DNA of 64,000 bases from assembly GCA_023266095.1 (NCBI GenBank), contig JAHFRV010000006.1:31527-95526 (forward strand). The letters run 5' to 3'. Origin of the DNA: Gammaproteobacteria bacterium (GTDB lineage: Bacteria; Pseudomonadota; Gammaproteobacteria; DRLM01). Made by a program: the position numbers and the translations under genes. This document shows, piece by piece, positions 1 through 8,836 of the stretch. Position 1 is the stretch's first letter. Every line of letters starts with the position of its first letter. A model generated the notes under the pieces. It did not search any database, was not told where the DNA came from, and saw only the letters and a program-made list of their open reading frames with translations.

Positions 1-339
1 GCGCTGGAAAGACAGCTCGAACTGCATGTGGACCATCTTCGCGACGGCCGCACCGCCGCGGACATCCTCTATGAAATCCTGCTGAAGAGCGGCTTCCCGC
101 TCACCGCGCCGGTGACGACGCTCATCCTCGCGGGCAAGACGGTGTACAGCGCGGCGGACGGTGCCTTGTTCATTTGTCTCGAACGCGAACTGACGCTCGA
201 CCTCATCCGCGCCATGGCGGAACAAAAGCCGGAGCGCGTGGTGTGCCTCGACGAAGGCTTCGCCGGCAACGACCAGCTCAAGGCCAACGCCGTGCAGATC
301 TTCAAGACCCGGGGCGTGACGAGTTTCAAGACGGTGTGA
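1..339 (+). CDS. mod: Type III restriction-modification methyltransferase Mod, C-terminal fragment
   Basis: The open frame runs in from the left edge and stops at 337-339, so only the last 112 residues are present. The end of the protein (LDEGFAGNDQLKANAV, then IFKTRGV and SFKTV) is the usual C-terminus of type III adenine-specific DNA methyltransferases. The catalytic motifs DPPY and FxGxG lie outside the window. Mod methylates adenine on one strand of an asymmetric site and supplies the DNA specificity for the Res subunit encoded downstream (2366-5332). The family call rests on this conserved tail and on the neighbouring res gene, which is solid context. The start and the recognition domain cannot be seen. 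Confidence 0.8.
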   Translation, partial: ALERQLELHVDHLRDGRTAADILYEILLKSGFPLTAPVTTLILAGKTVYSAADGALFICLERELTLDLIRAMAEQKPERVVCLDEGFAGNDQLKANAVQIFKTRGVTSFKTV

Positions 340-348
340 AGAAAGCGA

Positions 349-492
349 ATGACTGCAGACCGCAACTTTGAATACCTCATCGGCCTCGTGCGCGGGCCGT
401 GCAAGTTCCGACATGGCGTGGTCAATACCTCGGCCAATAAGGGTGACGCCGTAAAAGGTGAGACGGCCATTGAGGGTGCGCCGAATGGATAA
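349..492 (+). CDS. Small ORF between mod and the AlbA_2 gene (47 aa, uncertain)
   Basis: An ATG 10 bases after the mod stop opens a 47-codon frame that ends by overlapping the ATG of the next gene (TAA at 490-492, next ATG at 485). An AAGAAAGCGA stretch before it is a poor ribosome site. The N-terminus (NFEYLIGLVR) resembles the opening of proteins in the AlbA_2 family, and the following gene has a similar beginning (LIALVDRLRRES). It could therefore be the decayed start of a duplicated or replaced gene. It could also be a chance frame. No function is assigned. Confidence 0.25.
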   Translation: MTADRNFEYLIGLVRGPCKFRHGVVNTSANKGDAVKGETAIEGAPNG

Positions 493-2158
493 CGCGGAGC
501 TTATCGCGCTCGTCGACCGGCTGCGCCGTGAATCCAGCGAGGTCGAGTGGTTGGAGTTCAAGGAGAACCGGTACGAACCGCAAGTCTTGGGCGAATATCT
601 CTCGGCGCTGGCCAACGCCGCCTGTCTGGCTGGGAAGCCACGCGGCTATCTCCTGTTCGGGATCGACAATGTCTCCCATGGCGTTGCTGGTACTTTGTTT
701 GATCCCTATGCCGTCAAGGGCAAGGGCAATCAGGATTTGCTTCTCTGGCTGAGCATGGGGTTGCAACCCAATACCGGCCTGGATGTTCACGTTGTTGATC
801 ATCCGGAAGGCCGGGTCGTGCTCTTTGACATCGCCCCGGCGTGGAGTCGTCCCGTGCAGTTTTACGGCACGGCATATATCCGTGTGGGTTCCAGTAAGAC
901 CGAGCTCGCCAAACATCCGGAGAAGGAGCGGGCCATCTGGACTTGCCGATCAGACTGGTCGGCGCAGCTTTGCGAGCGCGCTGCGCTGGTCGACCTCGAC
1001 TCCGATGCCATCCTGAAGGCGCGTGAGCAGTTCAAGATCAAGCATCCGTCACAAGCCCCGGAAGTGGATGCCTGGGATGATGCGACCTTTCTTAACAAGG
1101 CGAAACTGACCATTCAGGGGGCCATCACCCACGCGGCGATTGTGTTGCTCGGGAAGCCGGAATCCGTCGCCTTGTTATCGCCGGCGGTAGCCAAGATTTC
1201 CTGGATTCTAAAAGATGCACACAACCGTGAACTGGACTACGAGCACTTCGGCCCGCCCTTCATCTTGCAGGTAGACAGGGTGTTGCGGCGCATCCGCAAT
1301 CTCACTCTGCGAACACTTCCCAGCGGTACATTGTTTCCACAGGAGATGACTCAGTATGACCCTTGGGTCATCCGCGAGGCTTTGCACAACTGCATCGCTC
1401 ATCAGGATTATGGCCTGCGCGGGCGGATCAATATCATCGAGACGCCAAACTCGATTTTACTCACGAATGTCGGCAGTTTCCTGCCGGGTAATGTGGAGAA
1501 GGTGATTCGGCAGGATGCGCCCTTGGAAATCTACCGCAATCCGTTCTTGGCGGAAGCGATGGTCAATCTCAATATGATCGACACTCAAGGCGGTGGTATC
1601 AAACGCATGTTCCAGGCGCAGATCAAGCGTTTCTTCCCTCTGCCTGACTACGACTTGTCGGAACCGGACCGTGTGGCTGTGAAGGTGAGAGGAGAGATTC
1701 TGGATGAACAGTATACCCGCACGCTGATGGAACGGGCCGACCTCGATCTCTGGCAGGTGATGTTGCTGGACAAGGTTCAGAAACGTATTTCAGTTTCACA
1801 TGAAGATCATCGCCAACTCAAGGCCGCGGGTTTGGTTGAGGGGCGTTATCCAAATTTGCTGATCGCGGGGCGAATCGCGAAAGTGACGGGTCAGTCGGGT
1901 CGGCATATTCGCGAGCGGGGTTTCGACAAGAAGTACTATCTGGATTTGATACTTGCCCTGGTCCGGGAGCATGGGCCGGTGAGCCGCGCTGAGATCGATC
2001 GCCTGCTACTTAGCAAGCTCCCCGAGGTGCTTACCGAGAGTCAAAAGAAACATAGGGTTCATAATCTATTGTCGGAGCTGTCGCGGCAGAGGCTGATCCT
2101 GAACGCGGGCAGTCGGGCCCGGCCCAAATGGCAGGTTATCGATAGTGCAGAAAATTAA
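485..2158 (+). CDS. AlbA_2 (Schlafen-type) domain protein with RecG-like ATP-binding C-terminal domain
   Basis: 557 residues from the ATG at 485; a GTG at 458 is also in frame, but the protein family begins near this ATG. Residues about 15-135 form an AlbA_2 domain (SSEVEWLEFKEN, then GYLLFGIDN and AYIRVGSSK). Residues about 290-385 form the GHKL-like fold seen in 'putative transcriptional regulator / RecG-like helicase' proteins (REALHNCIAHQDY, then GGGIKRMF). The C-terminus looks like winged-helix segments. The family is common in prokaryotic defence islands and is suspected to bind nucleic acid and ATP, but its biochemical role is not settled. Here it sits between mod and res on the same strand, so it probably belongs to the type III locus or hitchhikes in it. 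The gap to res is 207 bases and AT-rich, which may give res its own promoter. Confidence 0.8.
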   Translation: MDNAELIALVDRLRRESSEVEWLEFKENRYEPQVLGEYLSALANAACLAGKPRGYLLFGIDNVSHGVAGTLFDPYAVKGKGNQDLLLWLSMGLQPNTGLDVHVVDHPEGRVVLFDIAPAWSRPVQFYGTAYIRVGSSKTELAKHPEKERAIWTCRSDWSAQLCERAALVDLDSDAILKAREQFKIKHPSQAPEVDAWDDATFLNKAKLTIQGAITHAAIVLLGKPESVALLSPAVAKISWILKDAHNRELDYEHFGPPFILQVDRVLRRIRNLTLRTLPSGTLFPQEMTQYDPWVIREALHNCIAHQDYGLRGRINIIETPNSILLTNVGSFLPGNVEKVIRQDAPLEIYRNPFLAEAMVNLNMIDTQGGGIKRMFQAQIKRFFPLPDYDLSEPDRVAVKVRGEILDEQYTRTLMERADLDLWQVMLLDKVQKRISVSHEDHRQLKAAGLVEGRYPNLLIAGRIAKVTGQSGRHIRERGFDKKYYLDLILALVREHGPVSRAEIDRLLLSKLPEVLTESQKKHRVHNLLSELSRQRLILNAGSRARPKWQVIDSAEN

Positions 2159-2365
2159 CAAAGCCGAAAACCGGGTTGAGCCAGGATTATTTCCACGCCG
2201 CGTTATATATCTATGTTTTTAAATAGTTTGTCTTTGATGGAAGGGTATTTTGGAAAGGTGGCTTATCAAAGGCCGTATCAAACAAAGAGGGAGCGGTAAG
2301 CTGAAAACCACTTATTTGATGGTTGGACCTGCAAACTGGCAGGGTCACGCTGCTACCGGAAAATT

Positions 2366-5332
2366 ATGACCATGAAACTCCAATTCGACCCCTACCAGCC
2401 CTACCAGCTCGACGCCGTCGCCGCGGTGACGGAGCTGTTCGACGGCGAGCCGCAGGGCGCGCCGGAGTACGCGGTGATCGACACCGGCGATCACGGCGGC
2501 CTCTTCGCCGGGCAGGACCGTTCCGAGCTGGGCGTGGGCAACCGGCTGCTGCTCGCCGAGGAACGACTGCTCGCCAACACCCGTCGCGTGCAGGCCCGCA
2601 ACGATATCGAGCCGGACGACGGCGCCGCGCCGCTGGCGGCGTGGGAGTTGCTCGACGCGGCGGCCAATGCCTCGCGCCACTGCCCGCACTTCTCGGTGGA
2701 GATGGAGACCGGCACGGGCAAGACCTATGTCTATCTGCGGACGATCTTCGAGCTGTCGCGGCGTTACGGCTTCCAGAAGTTCATCGTCGTGGTGCCGAGC
2801 GTGGCGATCCGCGAGGGCGTGCTGAAGAACATCGAGATCACCCGCGAGCACTTCCGCGCGCTCTACAACAATCCGCCGTTCGAATCCTTCGTCTACGACG
2901 CGAAGAAGGTCAACCGCCTGCGGCAGTTCGCCACCGGCAACACCTTGCAAATCTGCGTGATCAATATCCAGGCCTTCAACAAGAAGGACAAGGCCGTCAT
3001 CTATAAGGAGAGCGACCGGCTCTCCGGCCGCCAGCCGATCGAGTTCATCCAGGCGGCGCGGCCCATCGTCATCATTGACGAGCCGCAGAGCGTCGAGGGT
3101 GGCGAAGAAGGCGCGGGCATCGCGGCGCTGAAGGAGCTCAATCCGCTCTGCACGCTGCGCTACTCCGCGACCCATCGCAACCCGTACAACCTGGTGTACC
3201 GGCTCGATCCGGTGCGCGCCTTTGAATTGAAGCTGGTAAAGCAGATCGTGGTGGCGAGCGCCGCCGCCGAAGGCGGCGCCAACGACGCCTACGTGCGCGT
3301 GGAAAAGATCGACCACACCAAGGGCATCAAGGCCCGGCTGCGGCTGCATGTGCAGGGCAAGGACGGCCCCAAGGAAAAGTCGGTGTCCGTCAAGAGCGGC
3401 GCCGACCTGTATGTGCTTTCAAACGAGCGCGCCTGTTACCGGGATGGTTATTCGGTGGCGGAGATCAACGCCGAACCCGGCAACGAGTTCGTGCGCTTCA
3501 ACAGCGGCCGGGTGCTGCGGCTGGGCGAGGAGACCGGCGGTCTGCGCGGCGACATCTGGCGGGTGCAGATACGCCACACCGTGAAGAAACATTTGGAGAA
3601 GGAACTGCAAGTCCGCGGCCGCGGGATCAAGGTGTTGAGTCTGTTCTTCGTCGACCGCGTGACTAATTACCGCGACCACGGCGAGGACGGGCGGCGGATC
3701 AACGGCAAGTTCGCCGAGACCTTCGAGGCGGTGTTGACGGAGTTGGCTCGCGACGCGCGTTACCAGGGCTTGGAGTGCCTGCGGCATCCCGTCGACCGGC
3801 TGCATAACGGCTATTTCGCGCAAGATAAAAAAGGCCTGCTCAAGGACACCCGCGGCGACACGCAGGCCGACGACGAGGTGTACAACCTCATCATGAAGGA
3901 CAAGGAACGCCTGTTGTCGCTGGACGAACCCTTGCGCTTCATCTTCAGCCACTCGGCGCTGCGCGAGGGCTGGGACAATCCCAATGTCTTTCAGATCTGC
4001 ACGCTCAACGAATCGCGCAGCGCCGTGAAAAAACGCCAGGAGATCGGCCGGGGTCTGCGTCTGCCGGTGGACCAGAACGGTCTGCGCGTGTTCGACGAGT
4101 CGCTGAACAAGCTGCTGGTAGTGGCGAACGAGAGTTACGAGGATTTCGCACGCGCCCTGCAAAGCGAATACGAAGAAGATTGCGGCGTGGCCTTCGGCCG
4201 GGTGCCGGTGACGGCGCTGGCCAAATTGATCCGGGTGGTCGATGGCGAAGAGCGGCCCATCGGCCGGGCGGCGGCCGAGTCGATCCGCGCGGCCTTGGTC
4301 GAGCAAAAGATGCTCGACGGCGAAGGCCGCATCCAGTCCGCATTCGACCCCAGGCGCCGGGACTTCGCGCTCGACCTGCCGGCAGCCTATCGCGAGCTCG
4401 CGCCGGCGGTGATCGATCTGCTGTCGGCGTATCGGATCGAGCGGCACATCCGCCGCGAGAAAGACGAAGGTCCCAACCGTCTGCGCAAGGAGCTACGGCT
4501 GAATCCCGAGTTCCAGGCGCTGTGGGATCGCATCAAACCCAAGACGACGTATCGGGTGGAATTCGCCACCGAGGAGTTGGTGATGCGCGCGGTGGCGGGC
4601 CTGCGGCGCATGGAAAAAATCGAGGCCGCGAAAATCAACGTCACGACGGGCCGGATCGGCGTGACCAAGGCGGGGGTGACGACCACCGCGCTCGGCGCGG
4701 CCGAGGAGCGGGTGGCCTATGGCGGTAACCCGTTGCCGGACGTGCTCGCCTATCTGCAAAACGAAACCGAGCTGACGCGCTCGACTTTAGTGCGCATCCT
4801 CAAAGGCTCGGGGCGTCTCGGCGAGTTTTTCGTCAACCCCCAGCGGTTCATGGATGCGGTCGCGGCCGTCCTCAAATATGAATTGCATCGCCTGCTGGTG
4901 GACGGCATCAAATACGAACGCCTGCCGGGCGCCGGGCCGGAGACGGAATGGGAGCAGGCGCTCTTCAAAAATGAGGAGCTGATCAATTATCTGGCCGCGC
5001 TCCAGGTCGACAAATCGGTCTATGAATATGTGGTCTATGAGTCGGATGTCGAGCGGGCCTTCGCGCGCAAGTTGGATCAGCGGCCGGATATCAAACTCTT
5101 CGTGAAACTGCCGGGCTGGTTTCTGGTGGATACGCCGGTCGGCAAATACAACCCGGACTGGGCCGTCGTCAAGCATGAGGATCAAACGGTCTATCTGGTC
5201 CGCGAGACCAAGGGCACTCGCGATTTCCTGAAACTTCGCACCGGCGAGGCCGACAAGATCCGCTGCGGCCAGCGCCACTTCGAGGCCTTGGGCGTCTCAT
5301 TCGCCGTGGCGGTTTCCGCGGATGAAGTTTGA
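2366..5332 (+). CDS. res: Type III restriction endonuclease subunit Res (helicase-nuclease)
   Basis: 988 residues, the normal length for Res subunits. The SF2 helicase core is visible: Walker A TGTGKT at residues 115-120, motif II as DEPQ at about 238-241 (the typical type III variant of DEAD), and motif VI-like EIGRGLRLP near residue 560. The C-terminus carries a PD-(D/E)xK nuclease signature, NPDWAVV followed by VRETKG, at about residues 930-955. In the family, Res binds Mod, uses ATP to travel or switch after site recognition, and cuts about 25-27 bases from a site when two head-to-head sites interact. A second ATG at codon 3 (MKLQFDP) is an equally good start. No frameshift or missing motif was seen, so the system looks functional provided mod is complete. 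Confidence 0.93.
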   Translation: MTMKLQFDPYQPYQLDAVAAVTELFDGEPQGAPEYAVIDTGDHGGLFAGQDRSELGVGNRLLLAEERLLANTRRVQARNDIEPDDGAAPLAAWELLDAAANASRHCPHFSVEMETGTGKTYVYLRTIFELSRRYGFQKFIVVVPSVAIREGVLKNIEITREHFRALYNNPPFESFVYDAKKVNRLRQFATGNTLQICVINIQAFNKKDKAVIYKESDRLSGRQPIEFIQAARPIVIIDEPQSVEGGEEGAGIAALKELNPLCTLRYSATHRNPYNLVYRLDPVRAFELKLVKQIVVASAAAEGGANDAYVRVEKIDHTKGIKARLRLHVQGKDGPKEKSVSVKSGADLYVLSNERACYRDGYSVAEINAEPGNEFVRFNSGRVLRLGEETGGLRGDIWRVQIRHTVKKHLEKELQVRGRGIKVLSLFFVDRVTNYRDHGEDGRRINGKFAETFEAVLTELARDARYQGLECLRHPVDRLHNGYFAQDKKGLLKDTRGDTQADDEVYNLIMKDKERLLSLDEPLRFIFSHSALREGWDNPNVFQICTLNESRSAVKKRQEIGRGLRLPVDQNGLRVFDESLNKLLVVANESYEDFARALQSEYEEDCGVAFGRVPVTALAKLIRVVDGEERPIGRAAAESIRAALVEQKMLDGEGRIQSAFDPRRRDFALDLPAAYRELAPAVIDLLSAYRIERHIRREKDEGPNRLRKELRLNPEFQALWDRIKPKTTYRVEFATEELVMRAVAGLRRMEKIEAAKINVTTGRIGVTKAGVTTTALGAAEERVAYGGNPLPDVLAYLQNETELTRSTLVRILKGSGRLGEFFVNPQRFMDAVAAVLKYELHRLLVDGIKYERLPGAGPETEWEQALFKNEELINYLAALQVDKSVYEYVVYESDVERAFARKLDQRPDIKLFVKLPGWFLVDTPVGKYNPDWAVVKHEDQTVYLVRETKGTRDFLKLRTGEADKIRCGQRHFEALGVSFAVAVSADEV

Positions 5333-5537
5333 AGCGCGGTGGGGGTCGTCGTCGCAGGATTATCATGTGAATCGCCGGCTTTGGCGGCATCGGTAAATAC
5401 GAAAATGCGCGCGGTTTGCTGATGCCGTTACGTTCACTCGGCGAGCGTCCCATAAAAGCCCGGATTTCGCCGACCGGCGGCGCGACGATCGCGCGCCTGC
5501 GTGTGTATCCTTTTGCGGAAGCGGCTACATGGCCGCG

Positions 5538-6545
5538 TCAGCAAATGCGCGGCAGCGCTTCCTCGTCCAGCGGCTCGATCAAACGTTCGCCGCCGATACG
5601 GGTTTCCAATACCACCGCGGAGGTTTCTTCGGTCAGCCTGCCGATCAGCGCCGCCTGTTCGCCGCCGGGTGTTGCGCGCAAGGCCCGCAGCGCCTGTTCC
5701 GCCGCCGCGGCCTCGACGACGGCGACGAGGCGGCCTTCGCAGGCGAGTGTATAGGGATCGAAACCTAAGATGTCGCACACTGTGCGCACCGCGGCGCGGA
5801 TCGGGATGTCCGCCTCGCGCACCCGCGGCGTGAGGCCGGTGGCCGTGTGGATTTCATGCAGCACCGCGGTGAGACCGCCGCGGGTCGGATCGCGCATGAA
5901 ACGCAAGCCGGGCAGAGGCAATAACGCGCGGGTGAGGGGTAGGATACTGGCGGCGTCGGAGAGCAGATCGCCGCGCAGGCCGAATTCCTCGCGCGCCAGC
6001 ATCACCGCCGCGCCGTGGTCGCCGACCGGGCCGCTCACCAGGATGGTATCGCCCGCGCGGATTTCTTCCAAACCCAATCGCGTTGCGCTGTCACGCAGAC
6101 CGATGCCGGAGGTCGCGAGATAGAGGCCGCTGGCCTCGCCGCGCCGCACGACTTTGGTGTCGCCGGCGGCGATACGCACCTCGCAGGCGAGTGCGGCGCG
6201 GTGTATGCCCTGGACGATGCGTTCCAATTGAGCAAGCTCCAGCCCCTCTTCCAGAAACACGTTGAGGCTGAGATACAGCGGTGTGGCGCCGCACACCGCG
6301 AGGTCGTTGACCGTGCCGTGCACCGCCAGCGAGCCGATGTTGCCGCCCGGAAATTCCAACGGCTGCACGGTGTAGCCGTCGGTGGTGAAGACCAGTTCAC
6401 CCGCGCCGCGCGCGATGGGCAGCACGACCGCGTCGTCGCGGCAATTGAACAGACGGTCGCCGAGATGATGGGCGAAGACCTCTTCGATCAGGCGGCGCAT
6501 GCGCGGGCCGCCGTTGCCGTGGGCGAGGCTGATGCGTTCGCTCAT
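5538..6545 (-). CDS. hypE: Hydrogenase maturation factor HypE (carbamoyl dehydratase)
   Basis: 335 residues. HypE accepts a carbamoyl group from HypF on its C-terminal cysteine and dehydrates it with ATP to a thiocyanate, the source of the CN ligands on the [NiFe] active-site iron. The sequence ends exactly in the required PRIC tail. ATP-binding features are present (CRDDAVVLP, TTDGYTV, VHGTVNDLAV, DPTRGG). The chosen ATG overlaps the hypF stop by four bases (ATGA), and an upstream in-frame ATG six codons earlier lies inside hypF. It is the last gene of the hypCABDFE operon and ends about 200 bases from the convergent res gene. Those 200 bases show no gene. Confidence 0.96.
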   Translation of the reverse strand: MSERISLAHGNGGPRMRRLIEEVFAHHLGDRLFNCRDDAVVLPIARGAGELVFTTDGYTVQPLEFPGGNIGSLAVHGTVNDLAVCGATPLYLSLNVFLEEGLELAQLERIVQGIHRAALACEVRIAAGDTKVVRRGEASGLYLATSGIGLRDSATRLGLEEIRAGDTILVSGPVGDHGAAVMLAREEFGLRGDLLSDAASILPLTRALLPLPGLRFMRDPTRGGLTAVLHEIHTATGLTPRVREADIPIRAAVRTVCDILGFDPYTLACEGRLVAVVEAAAAEQALRALRATPGGEQAALIGRLTEETSAVVLETRIGGERLIEPLDEEALPRIC

Positions 6546-8836
6546 GCGTCGTGCAGCGGGCACACCGCGGCGGCTTCGATGATCTGGCCGTAACTGAGGC
6601 CGCCGTCATTCATCGGCATCGTCCGCGGCAGATAGACGCGAAAACCTTGCTGCATGAGCAGGGCACTGGCGCGTGCACTGAGCCGTCTGTTTTGGAAGAC
6701 ACCGCCACTCAAGCCCACCGCGAAATCGCCGTGCCGCACCCGCACCGCGTTGGCCTGATCGACGATGAGCCGCGCCAGCGCCTCATGAAAACGCGCCGCG
6801 CGCATCGCCGTGGTCTGCGTCCCGTCCAGCAGCATCGGCAACAAATCTTGCCAATCGCCGCGCAACACGCCGTCTTCATCCGGCTGCAATGCCAGTGACG
6901 GAGTGTCGTCAACCGAGGTTTCGCAAGTCGCCGCCAGCGCCTCCAGCACCATCGCGGCCTGGCCTTCATAACTCGCGTGCTGTATCACGCCGAGCAGGCT
7001 CGCGGCGGCGTCGAACAGACGGCCCGCCGCGCTGGTCCACGGGCTGTTGATGTCTAGTCGCCAGGCACGGTGCAGCAAGGCCATGCCGTCGGGTGCGTAG
7101 GGAACGGCGCGATCCGTTTGCCAGCACAACGCGGCGGCGCTGCGCCATGGTTCGCGCGCCGCAGGTTCGCCGCCGGGCAGACGATAGCGGCGCAGACTGG
7201 CGACGCGCCGCCATGCGCCGGGCCGGCCGAGCAAGGCCTCGCCGCCCCACAACGTGCCGTCCTCGCCGAGGCCGACGCCGTCCCAGGTGAAGACCAGCCA
7301 GCGCGCTTCATGCGGATATTCACCGGCGAGCACGCCGGCGTGGGCGTGATGGTGCAACACGGTGGTGACGGGCAGGCCGCATTGTTGCGCCCAATGGCGG
7401 CTGGCGTAGCGTGGATGCGCATCGCAGATAACGGCCGCCGCTTCCACCGCATACAAGGCTTGCAAGTCCGCTATCGTTCGCGCGAATACGCGCAGGCTGC
7501 GCGGGCTGTCGAGTTCACCGATGTGCGGCGAGATCACCACGCGATCACGCCAAGCGAGTGCGACGGTGTTTTTCATATGTCCTCCGACCGCCAGCAGCGG
7601 TGCGGCGAGCGTGAACGGCAGCGTGAGTTCCAGCGGCGCATCGCCGCGGCCGAGGCGCAGCGGCCGCGCGGCGCCGGCGATGCAGCGATAGACGGCATCA
7701 TCAACGGGACGCGCGATGGGTCGGTCGTGATGCAGGAAGGCGTCGGCGATTCCGGCGAGCCGCGATTCCGCCTCGTCGTTGTCGCCGATCACCGGTTCGC
7801 CGCTGAGGTTGCCGGAGGTGGCGACCAGCGGCGCGCCGAAGGCATCGAGCAGCAAGTGATGCAGCGGACTGTAAGGCAGCAGGACGCCGATCTCATCCAG
7901 ACCCGGCGCGATAGTGTCGGGCAGCGGACACGCCGCGCCGCGCGGCAGCAGGACGATGGGCCGCGCGCTACCGCGCAACAAGGCGAGTTGTTCGGCATCG
8001 ATACGCACGTAGCGTGCGAGCGTTGCGCGCGTCGCATCGTCGTCATCGGCGAACATCACCGCCAGCGGTTTGTGCGGTCGTGGTTTGCGTAAGCGCAGAC
8101 GCGCGATGGCCTTTTCGTTGCGGGCGTCGCCCATCAGATGATAACCGCCGATACCTTTGATGGCGACGAGGCCGCCTTCGCGCAGCAGGGCGAGACAGGC
8201 GGCCAGCGCCGCGGCGTTGCCGGTGATCCGTTCCGTACCGTGATGGAAAGACCAGCGCGGGCCGCAGCGCGGGCAGGCGATGGGCTCGGCGTGAAAGCGG
8301 CGATCGGCGGGATCGAGATATTCGCGGCGGCAAGCGGGGCACAACTCGAATCCCGCCATGGTGGTATTGGCGCGGTCGTAAGGCAGGGCGCGGATCAGGG
8401 TGTAACGCGGTCCGCACTGCGCGCAATTGATGAAGGGATAGCTGTGGCGGCGGTCGCTGACATCGCGCAATTCATACAGACACGCCGCGCAGGTCGCGAG
8501 GTCGGGCGGCAGGTGGATGTCGGCGTGTTCTAATGCTTCGCTGAGGCGGATGGTGAAATCGCAGAGATTTTCTAACGCAACCTCGCGGACCTCGGCGATC
8601 AGCGGTTCCGCCGGCGCCGGTGCCTCAGCTATCAGTGCAGCTTGAAAGCTATCGAGCGCACGCGGCTCGCCTTGTACATGCACGTTCACCGTACCACGCC
8701 GATTAATCACCCAGCCCTGCAAACCATGACGCTGCGCGAGGCGGAACACGTAGGGCCGGAAACCCACGCCTTGCACCCGGCCGTGCACATGCAATAGCCG
8801 CGCGTGGACTGGCGGCTCGGGTTGCGCGTCGCTCAT
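6542..8836 (-). CDS. hypF: Carbamoyltransferase HypF
   Basis: 764 residues, full length. Domains in order: acylphosphatase (HVHGRVQGVGFRPYVFR, about residues 15-100), two C4 zinc-finger-like motifs (CAACLYEL...CAQCGPR and CPACRREY...CPRCGPR, about 120-200), a YrdC-like carbamoyl-AMP domain (about 210-390), and a Kae1/TobZ-like carbamoyltransferase C-terminus with the metal-binding HHHAHAG and the GGVFQNR motif. HypF makes carbamoyl-AMP from carbamoyl phosphate and passes the carbamoyl group to HypE. The start chosen overlaps the hypD stop by four bases; the longer frame would begin inside hypD. Gene order and overlap imply translational coupling with hypD and hypE. Confidence 0.96.
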   Translation of the reverse strand: MSDAQPEPPVHARLLHVHGRVQGVGFRPYVFRLAQRHGLQGWVINRRGTVNVHVQGEPRALDSFQAALIAEAPAPAEPLIAEVREVALENLCDFTIRLSEALEHADIHLPPDLATCAACLYELRDVSDRRHSYPFINCAQCGPRYTLIRALPYDRANTTMAGFELCPACRREYLDPADRRFHAEPIACPRCGPRWSFHHGTERITGNAAALAACLALLREGGLVAIKGIGGYHLMGDARNEKAIARLRLRKPRPHKPLAVMFADDDDATRATLARYVRIDAEQLALLRGSARPIVLLPRGAACPLPDTIAPGLDEIGVLLPYSPLHHLLLDAFGAPLVATSGNLSGEPVIGDNDEAESRLAGIADAFLHHDRPIARPVDDAVYRCIAGAARPLRLGRGDAPLELTLPFTLAAPLLAVGGHMKNTVALAWRDRVVISPHIGELDSPRSLRVFARTIADLQALYAVEAAAVICDAHPRYASRHWAQQCGLPVTTVLHHHAHAGVLAGEYPHEARWLVFTWDGVGLGEDGTLWGGEALLGRPGAWRRVASLRRYRLPGGEPAAREPWRSAAALCWQTDRAVPYAPDGMALLHRAWRLDINSPWTSAAGRLFDAAASLLGVIQHASYEGQAAMVLEALAATCETSVDDTPSLALQPDEDGVLRGDWQDLLPMLLDGTQTTAMRAARFHEALARLIVDQANAVRVRHGDFAVGLSGGVFQNRRLSARASALLMQQGFRVYLPRTMPMNDGGLSYGQIIEAAAVCPLHDA

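Noticed and set aside
2875..2900. TTCGAATCC resembling a tRNA T-arm
   Set aside because: Lies in the middle of the res gene; no acceptor stem or anticodon arm around it.
7070..8092. Plus-strand frame of 340 codons
   Set aside because: Antisense to hypF, whose domains are complete.
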